Source of the DNA: CAZMNY01 sp964567745
GTDB taxonomy: Bacteria > Planctomycetota > Planctomycetia > Pirellulales > Pirellulaceae
NCBI GenBank assembly: GCA_964567745.1
Contig: CAZMNY010000016.1
Span: 1 to 64,000, forward strand
Direction of reading: 5' to 3'
DNA length: 64,000 nucleotides
The notes under the pieces are model-generated. The model saw only the letters and a program-made list of their open reading frames with translations, did no database searches and was not told the origin of the DNA. Positions 53,129 to 61,592 of this stretch are shown piece by piece; within the stretch, counting starts at the first letter, position 1; each line of letters begins with the position of its first letter. The translations under genes and the position numbers were made by a program.

Positions 53129-53184
53129 GCCGGAAGGAAGCGACTCAAAATGGCGCGACGGCACAAGGGAAGTGAATTGGATCT

Positions 53185-54303
53185 ATGCAGCCTGAAATCT
53201 CGATTCTGGTTTCGACGTTTGAGCGACCTCGCCACCTTGAGCGAGTGTTGACATCGATCGCTTGCCAGGAAAACGTGCAAGGACGCTTCGAAGTCGTGGT
53301 GACCGACGACGGTTCGCGAGATGACACATTGGATGTTGTCCGACACTTCGCTGAGCATTGCGATTTCCCGGTTCGCCAGACCACCCATGCACACCGCAAT
53401 TTTCAACTGGCGAAGTGCCGCAACGACGGAGTCCGAGCCGGCAGCGCGCCGTACCTGCTATTTCTCGACGGCGATTGCGTTATCCCCACCGATCACGTCC
53501 AGCAGCACCTTAAACGCAGAACGCCCGGTGTGACTTGGAGCGGCTTTTGTTATCGGCTCGATCAAGCGTCGAGCGAGAAAATCGATATGGCCGCCGTGAT
53601 GCGAGGCGACTATCTCGCTATGCCGTCGACGGGCGAGATTCGCAAGCTGAGGTCGCTGGCCTTGAAGTCGCGTTTCTATTCATGGATTCGACATCCGACC
53701 AAGCCGCGGTTGTTTGGCGGGAACATCGGCGTGTGGCGAAACGATTATGAGCGAATCAACGGCTACGATGAGAACTTTGTCGGCTGGGGAGGCGAGGACG
53801 ACGATCTGCGTCTGCGACTTCGCCGCGCCGGCGTTCGCATCCACTCGATTCTTCCCTGGACTCGGACCTACCATCTTTGGCACCCGCCAGTCGACTCGGC
53901 ACCCAAGTCGATCATGGATGGCCGCAACATTTCGTATTTACACCGAGCGAACCGATTGACGCGTTGCCTGAACGGACTTGAGAAACGCGAGACGACCGAT
54001 TTACGCGTCAGCGTGTCTGGCGATGTTGCCGAGTTCGAGCGGGCGTTCTCAAGTTCGCTCCCGCTCAGCCAGCTCAAGTTAGTCGAACATCAACCAGAAG
54101 TTGAATTGGCGTTGGCCGACGCGTCGTTCGTCGAGGACGCGGCCTGGCGAATTCTGGTGCTGCCAACGGGCGCTTCGCCCAGCCCGCAGGCGCTCAAGAC
54201 CGCTGACATGGTCGTCACGGATCGACCAGACGGCTTTGGCGTGAGTGCGGAGCGAGCGTTTGGGTTAGGCGAATTGCATGACGCGTTGAGACGAGTCGCG
54301 TAG
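53185..54303 (+). CDS. Glycosyltransferase family 2 with C-terminal galactosyltransferase-type domain
   Basis: 372 residues of GT-A fold. PEISILVSTFERPRHLERVL (nucleotide-binding start), VVVTDDGSRDDTLDVV, LLFLDGDCVIP (the DxD-like metal site) and FGGNIGVWRNDYERINGYDE followed by GWGGEDDDLRLRLRRAG make the pattern of chondroitin-synthase-like or beta-galactosyltransferase-like GT2 enzymes. The last ~100 residues are unrecognised. It probably extends a surface glycan from a nucleotide sugar. It follows the 613-residue gene by 56 bases and is followed by another GT2 gene after 46 bases. Confidence 0.9.
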   Translation: MQPEISILVSTFERPRHLERVLTSIACQENVQGRFEVVVTDDGSRDDTLDVVRHFAEHCDFPVRQTTHAHRNFQLAKCRNDGVRAGSAPYLLFLDGDCVIPTDHVQQHLKRRTPGVTWSGFCYRLDQASSEKIDMAAVMRGDYLAMPSTGEIRKLRSLALKSRFYSWIRHPTKPRLFGGNIGVWRNDYERINGYDENFVGWGGEDDDLRLRLRRAGVRIHSILPWTRTYHLWHPPVDSAPKSIMDGRNISYLHRANRLTRCLNGLEKRETTDLRVSVSGDVAEFERAFSSSLPLSQLKLVEHQPEVELALADASFVEDAAWRILVLPTGASPSPQALKTADMVVTDRPDGFGVSAERAFGLGELHDALRRVA

Positions 54304-54349
54304 AGAAGATGACGTCGAGGGCCCTTTTTCCCGGAAGAGATGCCGAGCC

Positions 54350-55171
54350 ATGTCAAAAGCCAATGACCACAACGAACTGCTCGTCGCAAACACGACTGCG
54401 ATCATCAAAGCGTTCGAACGGCCTCGCGCGTTGCGGCGGTTAGTCAAGAGCCTGCAACGTTTTTATCCCACAATGCGAATCATTGTGGCCGATGACAGCC
54501 TGCGAGAACCAACACCTCCTCCAGGCGTCGAGTTCATTCGGCTCGAGCCCGATACCGGGGCGAGCGAGGGCCGCAATCAGTTATTGCAGCGAGTCGCTAC
54601 TCCGCTGTTTTGGCAGCTCGATGACGACTTTGAACTCACCAAGGGAACATCCTTCGAAAAACTGGCGACGCCCGTAGCGCAAGCTGACGCCGACATCGTC
54701 GGTGGGGACTGCATTCGCTGCAAGCGCAAATGGTTCGGTTGGCTGCGACACAAGCCGAGTCCGTTTTATGGCCGGATCGATTTCCGCGATGGAGAGCTCC
54801 GCTTGTCGCCTGGCGAGCATCGACGAGACGAAGGATATCTCGTTTGCGACATCGTCCCTCAATTCTTCGTGGCTCGCACCAAGACCATTGTCGACATGGG
54901 CGGATGGGATAGCGAACTCAAGACAGAGGAACACGAAGAGTTCTTTGTCCGCTGCCAACAACACGGCCTGAGGACGCTTTATTGCCCCGACGTGACGGTC
55001 CGTCATTGGAGCGACCTGCCGGCCCACTACGCCAAATTTCGTCAGCGAAGTTATCGCCCCAGCGCCGCAGCCAAGATGGGGATCCAGACTTGGATCGACA
55101 TGGATGGCCGAGTCACCCATTTTGATCTCGCCGCGATAGCCCATGAGCAAGACAGCCGTCGCACAGCCTAG
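54350..55171 (+). CDS. Glycosyltransferase family 2, ending in a MITE
   Basis: 273 residues of GT2 (GT-A) type: TTAIIKAFERPRALRRLVKS, IIVADDSLREP, TGASEGRNQLLQRV, WQLDDDFELTKG (metal-binding DDD) and VPQFFVARTKTIVDMGGWD, then EEHEEFFVRCQQHGL. It resembles beta-1,4-GalNAc transferase-like enzymes. The stop codon TAG (55169-55171) is formed by the left CTAG of the type 1 MITE-like element, so the element may have cut the original C-terminus. Part of the glycosyltransferase cluster and likely cotranscribed with the preceding GT2 gene. Confidence 0.85.
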   Translation: MSKANDHNELLVANTTAIIKAFERPRALRRLVKSLQRFYPTMRIIVADDSLREPTPPPGVEFIRLEPDTGASEGRNQLLQRVATPLFWQLDDDFELTKGTSFEKLATPVAQADADIVGGDCIRCKRKWFGWLRHKPSPFYGRIDFRDGELRLSPGEHRRDEGYLVCDIVPQFFVARTKTIVDMGGWDSELKTEEHEEFFVRCQQHGLRTLYCPDVTVRHWSDLPAHYAKFRQRSYRPSAAAKMGIQTWIDMDGRVTHFDLAAIAHEQDSRRTA

Positions 55172-55275
55172 TGCTGCGTTACAGCTTGGAATTGGGATCG
55201 ACAATTCGTTTGGTCAACGCTCGCCACGGCGAATCAGGTGCGCCACCCTAAAACTAAGGCGTAACGCAGCACTAG
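55168..55275. mobile_element. MITE-like element, type 1, copy 2
   Basis: 108 bases with perfect 15-base inverted ends, CTAGTGCTGCGTTAC and its complement. Three base differences from the copy at 46488-46595. It overlaps the last four bases of the GT2 gene and supplies its stop codon. Confidence 0.88.
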
Positions 55276-55666
55276 CCTTCCCTTCACCCGGGCAGCGTTT
55301 TTTTGGTTCATCCGGGAAGGTTCCTGCCACATCTCCTGCCACATTTCTGCCAAAGACCGATCCGAACAGCCCGACCGCGAAGATGGGGGCAGGAAAATAG
55401 GCCGTAGACGGGGTCGCCTTGTGAAAGTCGGCCGTTCATCGGCATTTTGGGCCGAGATTCCGCAACCATTTTTGGCATTTCTTCAGACAGTTGTAAATTT
55501 GTTCACTAAGTGTCCGCTCCAGTAAAAATGGGGAACTTCCCGTAAAGCACTACCTTACAACAACTTACGATACGGCAGTCGATTTGAGGGAGAATTGGCG
55601 CGCCCGATGCATAAGATGGCCTGCGTTCAACTCAGCTCTTCCATCTGTGCCGCAAAGGAGTGTGCC
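55276..55666. other. Intergenic region upstream of csrA
   Basis: No gene could be supported. The stretch is relatively A/T-rich near 55480-55590 and probably holds the csrA promoter. A likely ribosome binding site, AAAGGAG, lies 6 bases before the csrA ATG. Confidence 0.5.
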
Positions 55667-55996
55667 ATGCTAGTCCTCACACGGAAGTCTCAGCAACAAA
55701 TCCGAGTTGGTGGCGAGATCACGATCACCGTGCTTTCAGTCAAAGGAAAGTCGGTGAGGATCGGCATCGAAGCTCCACGCGAAGTGCGAGTCGTACGCGG
55801 CGAGCTGCCACCCAAGGATCTCTTGTTCACCGTCACCGACCAAATCACTGGCGGCGAAATAGCCAGCGACGAAGCAGCCGCCGTCGAAGCGAACGCTGAT
55901 CCCGAAGACGCCGAGACGGCGGAATCGTCGACGGGCGTTCCACGGAACATGCGAACGATGAAAGAATTCGTCGCCGCGGCAACGCATGCCGTGTAG
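55667..55996 (+). CDS. csrA: CsrA-type translational regulator with long C-terminal tail
   Basis: CsrA binds GGA motifs in mRNA leaders and changes translation. The first ~55 residues, MLVLTRKSQQQIRVGGEITI onward with VRIGIEAPREVRVVRGEL, form the full CsrA fold with the RNA-binding Arg. A tail of about 50 residues follows, first acidic (DEAAAVEANADPEDAETAES) and then mixed to the C-terminus. Typical CsrA is 60-70 residues, so this one is unusually long at 109. The ATG at 55667 follows AAAGGAG by 6 bases. A second, shorter csrA is at 60872. CsrA near flagellar genes often represses flagellin translation. Confidence 0.9.
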   Translation: MLVLTRKSQQQIRVGGEITITVLSVKGKSVRIGIEAPREVRVVRGELPPKDLLFTVTDQITGGEIASDEAAAVEANADPEDAETAESSTGVPRNMRTMKEFVAAATHAV

Positions 55997-56054
55997 CGAA
56001 CCGTGATTTCTGAGCAGCCGACGATTTGAGGCAACTCAGTTGGCAGCGAGTTCG

Positions 56055-58025
56055 CTATTGAATCGGCCGTTCGTTGCGATCGGTGAATCGCACCTGCGGC
56101 GGGCCGCCACGTTGGTTCTCCCATCGATATTGCCTCAAGTGCTCAAGCAGCACTCGGCGGACTTCCAATATCGCTTTGGGGTTTTGATGGACGGCCGAGT
56201 GGCTCGCGTTGGCGACGATTTCTGAATCCGCTCGTTCAAAGTGAGCGCTCGCCAACGAAACGACGCCGTCGCCTTCGCCGCTTGCAAACGAACTGAAGAA
56301 TCCATCGTCTGTCGTATGCCCGACGATGTTGTGATGCTTTACCCACGGTGCCGATTCGCGACTCTTCAAGACCGGCAGAATGGGCGAGTCGGGCGCGAGC
56401 GAGTCGATGCTCGTTGTGATCGTCAACAATTCGGGATTGAGAAAGACACCCGGGTTGTCTCGAACCAGCGATTGGCTCGTCTGCACAAATAAATTGGGCA
56501 GCCTAATCAGTTTTCGCGCAATCCAACGCGTGTACTCGTTGGCAAAATGGCTGCCGTCATGCGGCGTTCCGATAGTGATCAGCCGTTTGACCGATTGGTT
56601 CGGCTGGAAGAACAACATTCGAGCAAGCTCTTCTCGCTCCTCTGGATCTGCCTGAACGTCCTCAAAGGGCCGTTCGCTCACGATTCGCCAAAAGTCCTCA
56701 CCGCTCCCGATCGTTTGCATGCGGGCTACGAGTCCGCCCATGCTGTGGCCGACCAGGACGATCTGATCTAGTGTCTCGGTCTGGTGCTGCGGGTCGAGTA
56801 CATGCCGGGCGTGAGCCAGATCTTTTCTCAGACTAGAGCCGCTGACCCAAAATGGTTGTCCCGTGGGGTAGAGGTAAAACCAGAATTGATAGTTCTCGCG
56901 GACCTCGGGGAAACTTCGCAGGTCGTTGAACATCTCCATCCAGGTCAACGGGCTCGACCACAACCCATGCACCATGATCACGGGGATCCGATTGGGATCG
57001 TACGGCTCCAACATGTAGAGCCCGGAGACGGGCTGAGTCGCGTTAGGATTTAACAGACCCAAAGTGGCAAGCGATTCAGGCTGCTGTAAGGCCTGATGAT
57101 CGAGGTAGAAAGCGAGCGCCGTGCTGACATCCGTCTCCAACGGCACGGTTCGATTGGCGACTTCAATCGTGTTGGAAACCAGCGGGTCATGCAGTTCCAA
57201 ATCGCAGGCCAAACTTCCCGATTCGTCCCAGTGCGAGACTCGCAGAAATGCGGTCACAGGAAAGCTCAATCCTGGCGGATAGAACTGCTCGGCGGCATCT
57301 TCATGGTCATGCTGTTTACGAACGGCAATCAGCGGCACGCCCAAGCCGAAACTGTGGTGTCGATTGTTTAGACCTCGAACTTTGAATTCGGAGACGAACT
57401 CAAGATGCTCAAAGTCGTCGTCGTGCCAATTGCCATGAACTTTGACTCGGACCGAATACTTTCGGTCGCCAAGGACGACGTCGTGGGTTGCGCCGGGCTT
57501 GAGTTGATCCGCTGCTGCTGCAATGCGCAACGTCCCCTCGAGACCCGTGTTGTAGAGATCGCAGGCGCCTCGAAACTGAGGATCGTAGGTGTTTCGTTCG
57601 CGATCAAACCTTGGATCGAACAGGTACAAATAAGCATGGGCGACCGCGGCGCTATAGTAGTTGAGCGCCTCTTCCTTCTTGCCCAAGAGATCAGACTGAT
57701 GCCCAAAGACGTAGGCCAACTCGGCATAGGCATAGACTTTTTCCGGAGTTGGCTCGCGGTCGATCTCAGCCCTCAAGTTGGCCAACGCTTTTTCCGGATC
57801 GCTGTCGTACTCGGCGCCCAAGGAAAACTTCCTCAGCAAAGCGACAGTGCGACTCGAGGCTTTTGGGCCGCTGGAGGAGAGCAGTTCGAGCGGCCCGGCC
57901 AGAGGGTTGTTCGGAGTCTTGCGAATCTCCAAATATTCGCGACGGGCGCAGCCGCCGTACATGGCTACGACAATCAATACGGCCGTGAGACGAGACCGAG
58001 AAAAGGCGTGGGAGGGACGTTCCAT
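56055..58025 (-). CDS. Lipoprotein alpha/beta hydrolase (lipase/esterase)
   Basis: 656 residues. The leader ends in YGGC, a plausible lipobox. The first ~300 residues are unrecognised, with a TPR-like helical part near 70-140. The alpha/beta hydrolase is at about residues 330-600: RIPVIMVHGLWSSPLTWMEM (oxyanion loop), IVLVGHSMGGLVARMQT with the nucleophile Ser in GHSMGG, then FERADSEIVANASHSAVHQN with a probable catalytic His. The acid may lie in between. Planctomycetes have many such secreted lipases of unknown substrate. It converges with csrA and is divergent from nothing near. Confidence 0.8.
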   Translation of the reverse strand: MERPSHAFSRSRLTAVLIVVAMYGGCARREYLEIRKTPNNPLAGPLELLSSSGPKASSRTVALLRKFSLGAEYDSDPEKALANLRAEIDREPTPEKVYAYAELAYVFGHQSDLLGKKEEALNYYSAAVAHAYLYLFDPRFDRERNTYDPQFRGACDLYNTGLEGTLRIAAAADQLKPGATHDVVLGDRKYSVRVKVHGNWHDDDFEHLEFVSEFKVRGLNNRHHSFGLGVPLIAVRKQHDHEDAAEQFYPPGLSFPVTAFLRVSHWDESGSLACDLELHDPLVSNTIEVANRTVPLETDVSTALAFYLDHQALQQPESLATLGLLNPNATQPVSGLYMLEPYDPNRIPVIMVHGLWSSPLTWMEMFNDLRSFPEVRENYQFWFYLYPTGQPFWVSGSSLRKDLAHARHVLDPQHQTETLDQIVLVGHSMGGLVARMQTIGSGEDFWRIVSERPFEDVQADPEEREELARMLFFQPNQSVKRLITIGTPHDGSHFANEYTRWIARKLIRLPNLFVQTSQSLVRDNPGVFLNPELLTITTSIDSLAPDSPILPVLKSRESAPWVKHHNIVGHTTDDGFFSSFASGEGDGVVSLASAHFERADSEIVANASHSAVHQNPKAILEVRRVLLEHLRQYRWENQRGGPPQVRFTDRNERPIQ

Positions 58026-58298
58026 CGAGTGGGCAGCGGTCTAGAGACAATGCGGATTGAACCGGGCGGCGAAGAGTAACGAGCGTGCACCGCAGCGTCA
58101 ATTGCAAACTGACTGTCATGCATGTGCTAGCAGGCTGTGGAAGGGCGGTCACAGGCCACAAGAAACGCGAGAAGACTCGAAGAACCCGGTGACGGTGCTA
58201 GACGTATCGCATGCTGCGAGCCGAACGTGACACAGAGGTCCGTTCTTTGTGCATTTTGTGTTCTTCGTGGCGGGTCCAAGCAAGCCGTTCCGTTGCAC

Positions 58299-59393
58299 CT
58301 AACCAAGCCGGTGGGTGGGGACGGGCGGCGAGGGTCGGAATCGTTGCATCCCGTGAATCTTTGCGTCGAGTCCGGCTGCAATCGCAACTTGCTCTACCGT
58401 AGCTCGGACGATTGTCTCCAGCTCTTCCGGATCCGCGGCGACTCGCGCATTGACGACGAATCGAGAATCGTTCGCCTTGGTGCCGGATTCAAACGAGAGC
58501 TCGACATCGGCGTCCGATCCGACAAGGTTTGCGATTGCCGTCGAGGCGCCGCTCTCAGCCAACACCTTGAGATGAGCCGGTTCGAGTTCCTTGGCCAGGA
58601 GAGCGTCTCGAAGCAATTTCACCAATTCGACCAGGACGATGTCGATGGCGAACGGTTCCGCTTTGCTAGAGAGTTCCGCCTGACAATTGAGCCAGCCAAG
58701 TTCGGCTTCCCCTTGTGCATAGATGTCGTAGTCAACTTCCATAAACGCACTCCGTTGCGGCGCGACGGTGCTGAGCGATTGTTCGAATTGATCGAAGCCG
58801 TCGCCCGTTCTGGCGCTGGCTGCCAAGACGACCTTACCCGGGAAGCGTTCGTTCACATCCGACACAAGCCGTTCGACGTCCTGGCTTGAAAGCTTGTCCG
58901 CTTTGTGGATCACGACGATGTCGGCTTCTTCGATCTGCTTGAGGAAAATGTAGGCGGCTTTTGGCGAGAACCCAACCTTGCCGGTCGCTTGCAAAATCTT
59001 GCGGCCATGTTCGGGTTTGAGCAATACGGCGAGCGGGCCGAGTTCGTACTGATCGCCGTGGATTTGCCGGAGAGGTTCGATCACGGTGGCTGCAAGATCG
59101 GTGCAACTGCCAACCGGCTCGGCGATAATGATGTCGGGTTTCGACTCCTCGCCCAGTCGACTCAGCGTCTCCGTCAGATCATCGAACTTGCAGCAAAAGC
59201 AGGCACCTGGCACTTCCTCGACATCAAAGCCTTGAGCCCGCAGCGATTTGGTGTCGACCAAGTCGTACGCTTGGTCGTTGGTCACAAGACCGACGCGTTT
59301 GCCCGCATCGGCGTAGCGTTTCGCAAGGCGTCCAATGGCTGTGGTCTTGCCCGCCCCCAAGAATCCGCCGATCATTACAAATCGAATTGTCAT
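58299..59393 (-). CDS. CobW/CobW-C type G3E GTPase, metal chaperone
   Basis: 364 residues with MTIRFVMIGGFLGAGKTTAI (Walker A, residues 8-17), the metal-binding motif CFCC in EVPGACFCCKFDDL, and IIIAEPVGSCTDL. The guanine-specificity motif NKxD is replaced by HKADKLS. The C-terminal domain (from about residue 220) is the CobW-C type. CobW-like GTPases insert zinc, cobalt or iron into metalloenzymes. The H for N change may alter nucleotide choice. The partner enzyme cannot be named. It is 272 bases from the lipase gene and 280 from the DegT gene, so it is probably on its own. Confidence 0.88.
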   Translation of the reverse strand: MTIRFVMIGGFLGAGKTTAIGRLAKRYADAGKRVGLVTNDQAYDLVDTKSLRAQGFDVEEVPGACFCCKFDDLTETLSRLGEESKPDIIIAEPVGSCTDLAATVIEPLRQIHGDQYELGPLAVLLKPEHGRKILQATGKVGFSPKAAYIFLKQIEEADIVVIHKADKLSSQDVERLVSDVNERFPGKVVLAASARTGDGFDQFEQSLSTVAPQRSAFMEVDYDIYAQGEAELGWLNCQAELSSKAEPFAIDIVLVELVKLLRDALLAKELEPAHLKVLAESGASTAIANLVGSDADVELSFESGTKANDSRFVVNARVAADPEELETIVRATVEQVAIAAGLDAKIHGMQRFRPSPPVPTHRLG

Positions 59394-59673
59394 TCGGTCC
59401 TACTATGCGATCTTGAAACGATTGAAGGAAGTCCGCTTTGGACGGCCCGCTCCCTGGGGACGCGGCCGCATCGAATACGGCCTCATTATAGCACCAACTC
59501 TCGGTTCAATTATTGACGGGGCGAGTCACGCGGAAACAGCGAGACGCGGATTGTCGACGGACGGCGAATGATTCTAGAGTGGTAAATTGAGCCAGGCCTG
59601 CGATAGATTAGGATGAGGTGTTGCCGAGTCCCGAGATACCGGTCGGATAATCTGCCGAGCCGGTTAGAAAGTA

Positions 59674-60849
59674 GTGTTCGTGAACGCCAATCAAACGGAC
59701 AGCGATTCAGCGGAGCAGCCGATCGCATTCCACGGCGGTGAGCCGACCTTTCCAAAGGAACCGTTCACTTGGCCTCCGCGCGACGAGGCGATTCGCGAGG
59801 CGCTTGAGGAGGTGTTCTCCAGCGGAGATTGGGGGCGGTATGACGGCCCGCGGCTCGCGCAATTGGCCGATTCGATCGCCGAAATGTCGGGAACCGACTT
59901 CGCCATTCCCTGTTCTAGCGGGACTGTCGCCGTCGAACTCGCCTTGCGAGGCTTGCGAGTCGGCGACGGAGACGAAGTTATCTTGGCCGCATACGACTTC
60001 GCCGGCAATTTCCGAGCGATAGAAGCCGTCGGTGCCCAAGTGGTTCTTGTCGACATCGATCCCAAGACCTTTTGCCTTGATGCCGACACACTGAAAGATG
60101 CAATAGGCCCGAGTACCGCAGCGATCATTGTGTCTCATTTGCACGGCGGTTTGGCCGAGATGAATCGACTTCGCGACATCGCGGACAAACATCAGATCGC
60201 CATTCTCGAAGACGCCTGCCAATCCATCGGCGCGGTGGCGGACGGGCGCCCGGCAGGCGGATGGGGCGATGTGGCCGCGTTCAGTTTTGGCGGCAGCAAA
60301 CTTCTCACCGCGGGAAGAGGCGGAATGGTCGTCACTTCGCGGAGTGAGGTTCGACAACGAATCGTGATTGCCAGCCAACAGGGTAACAACGCGTTTCCAC
60401 TGAGCGAACTTCAGGCGGCCGTGCTCTTGCCGCAACTCGAAAGACTCGAAGAGCACAACCGGTTGCGACTAGATCGAGCCAAGCAGCTATGTGAAAGTTT
60501 GAGCGATTGTCCGCTCTCGCCGGTTCAGCTGAGCGACTGCGGGACGAACCAATCGGCGACGTTTCGCTGGGGGTTTCAACTCGAAAACGTCAGCTCGCCT
60601 CGCGAACAAATCGCAGCGGCGATGCGCGCCGAAGGAATCGCGTTGGATCCGGGATTTCGCGGATTTGCGAGAAGGGGAAAATCACGTTGTCGACGGGTCG
60701 GCGACCTTCCCAATGCGATGAAAGCTTCGATGAACATGATGCTATTACACCATGCCATCTTGCTTGAATCTCCCGAAACAATTGAGCTAGTAGCGTGCGG
60801 AATTTCGCGCGTGCTTAGCGCGCTCAGAAGCGCGCAAATTGACAAATAA
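59674..60849 (+). CDS. DegT/DnrJ/EryC1/StrS aminotransferase
   Basis: PLP-dependent sugar aminotransferase of 391 residues. Markers are GTVAVELALRGLRVGDGDEV (cofactor phosphate region), ILEDACQSIGAVADGRP (conserved acidic/catalytic segment) and the Schiff-base lysine in FSFGGSKLLTAGRGGMVVT. Such enzymes aminate a keto-sugar nucleotide for surface glycans or antibiotics, so it could serve the glycosyltransferase cluster, though it lies 4.5 kb away. Start: GTG at 59674 or GTG at 59680; neither has a good ribosome binding site. Confidence 0.92.
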   Translation: MFVNANQTDSDSAEQPIAFHGGEPTFPKEPFTWPPRDEAIREALEEVFSSGDWGRYDGPRLAQLADSIAEMSGTDFAIPCSSGTVAVELALRGLRVGDGDEVILAAYDFAGNFRAIEAVGAQVVLVDIDPKTFCLDADTLKDAIGPSTAAIIVSHLHGGLAEMNRLRDIADKHQIAILEDACQSIGAVADGRPAGGWGDVAAFSFGGSKLLTAGRGGMVVTSRSEVRQRIVIASQQGNNAFPLSELQAAVLLPQLERLEEHNRLRLDRAKQLCESLSDCPLSPVQLSDCGTNQSATFRWGFQLENVSSPREQIAAAMRAEGIALDPGFRGFARRGKSRCRRVGDLPNAMKASMNMMLLHHAILLESPETIELVACGISRVLSALRSAQIDK

Positions 60850-60871
60850 AACTCACTCTCGCGAGCTCCAA

Positions 60872-61111
60872 TTAGGACGCTCGAAGCGTGCTTCCGACGA
60901 AGGGAAACGGCCCAGTATCGGAAACCGGCGAAATGCCTTTGGGCTCGTTGAATGTATCGACGATCGCCGTCAATTCGCCTCGAACAATTCTCACCTCGTC
61001 CGGTGCCGAAATTCCTATGGTGACTCGATTACCGCTGATGCGATTGACCGTGATGCGAATGTCTTCGCCGATCACCAATTCATCTCCGGCTTTGCGTGTT
61101 AGCACCAACAT
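60872..61111 (-). CDS. csrA: CsrA translational regulator, canonical size
   Basis: 79 residues: MLVLTRKAGDELVIGEDIRI, then RVTIGISAPDEVRIVRGEL, the full CsrA fold with RNA-binding Arg in the last strand. A short, non-conserved tail follows (about 25 residues). It differs from the 109-residue copy at 55667. AAGGAGG lies 6 bases before the ATG, one of the strongest ribosome binding sites in the window. It converges with the DegT gene 22 bases away. Confidence 0.92.
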   Translation of the reverse strand: MLVLTRKAGDELVIGEDIRITVNRISGNRVTIGISAPDEVRIVRGELTAIVDTFNEPKGISPVSDTGPFPFVGSTLRAS

Positions 61112-61592
61112 GTTCTTCCTCCTTGAAATTGACTCCGCAATTGAGAACTCGGAAGATCGTCCCGCCTTAATCTGGTTACAACAACAAACGTTTGACTTCT
61201 AACGCAATCCACGAACCAAACTTGATAAAGTTTGCCGATTTTTCCGGCGTATGCGCTAAGCCATTCAATTGAAACAACTTAGCGCCAAAGATCTCAGCCC
61301 CCTCAAATTGGTCTCCCTAGCCGCTCCCTCACCTCCTCGTCTCAAATCGGGACGAAAAGAGTCGCAAAACGCGACCTTTTTCGAAAGCGACGGAACAGCC
61401 AGCAGTGCTTGCTGGCTGTACACGATCCGTCGGAAATGTGACACAATCACCACTGAAGTTGGCAGCACTGTTAGTTAGTTGGCAGCACTGTTAGTTAGTT
61501 AGTTGGCAGCACTGTTAGTTAGTCTGCCGAGCCCATTTCTTGGGAATCCTTGGCGAACTCTTGGTCGTTCCCCGGCGCGAGGTAATCTTAAA
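61112..61592. other. Intergenic region with an inverted repeat and tandem repeats
   Basis: No gene could be supported. CAAACTT (61217-61223) and AAGTTTG (61228-61234) form a 7-base inverted repeat with a 4-base spacer. Tandem 20-base repeats lie at 61459-61522. The region separates divergent csrA (minus) and the TPR-protein gene (plus). Confidence 0.6.
61459..61522. repeat. Three 20-bp tandem repeats
   Basis: TTGGCAGCACTGTTAGTTAG occurs at 61459-61478, 61479-61498 and, after an extra TTAG, at 61503-61522. The array ends 70 bases before the TPR-protein start. Confidence 0.92.

Noticed and set aside
58128..58150. GCTAGCAGGCTGTGG motif near the lipase gene as a possible mobile-element end
   Set aside because: No matching inverted partner or second copy was found in the window.
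2361..61522. CRISPR array, judged from the several short tandem repeats
   Set aside because: The repeats are contiguous or nearly so, 12-20 bases long, with no unique spacers and no cas genes nearby.
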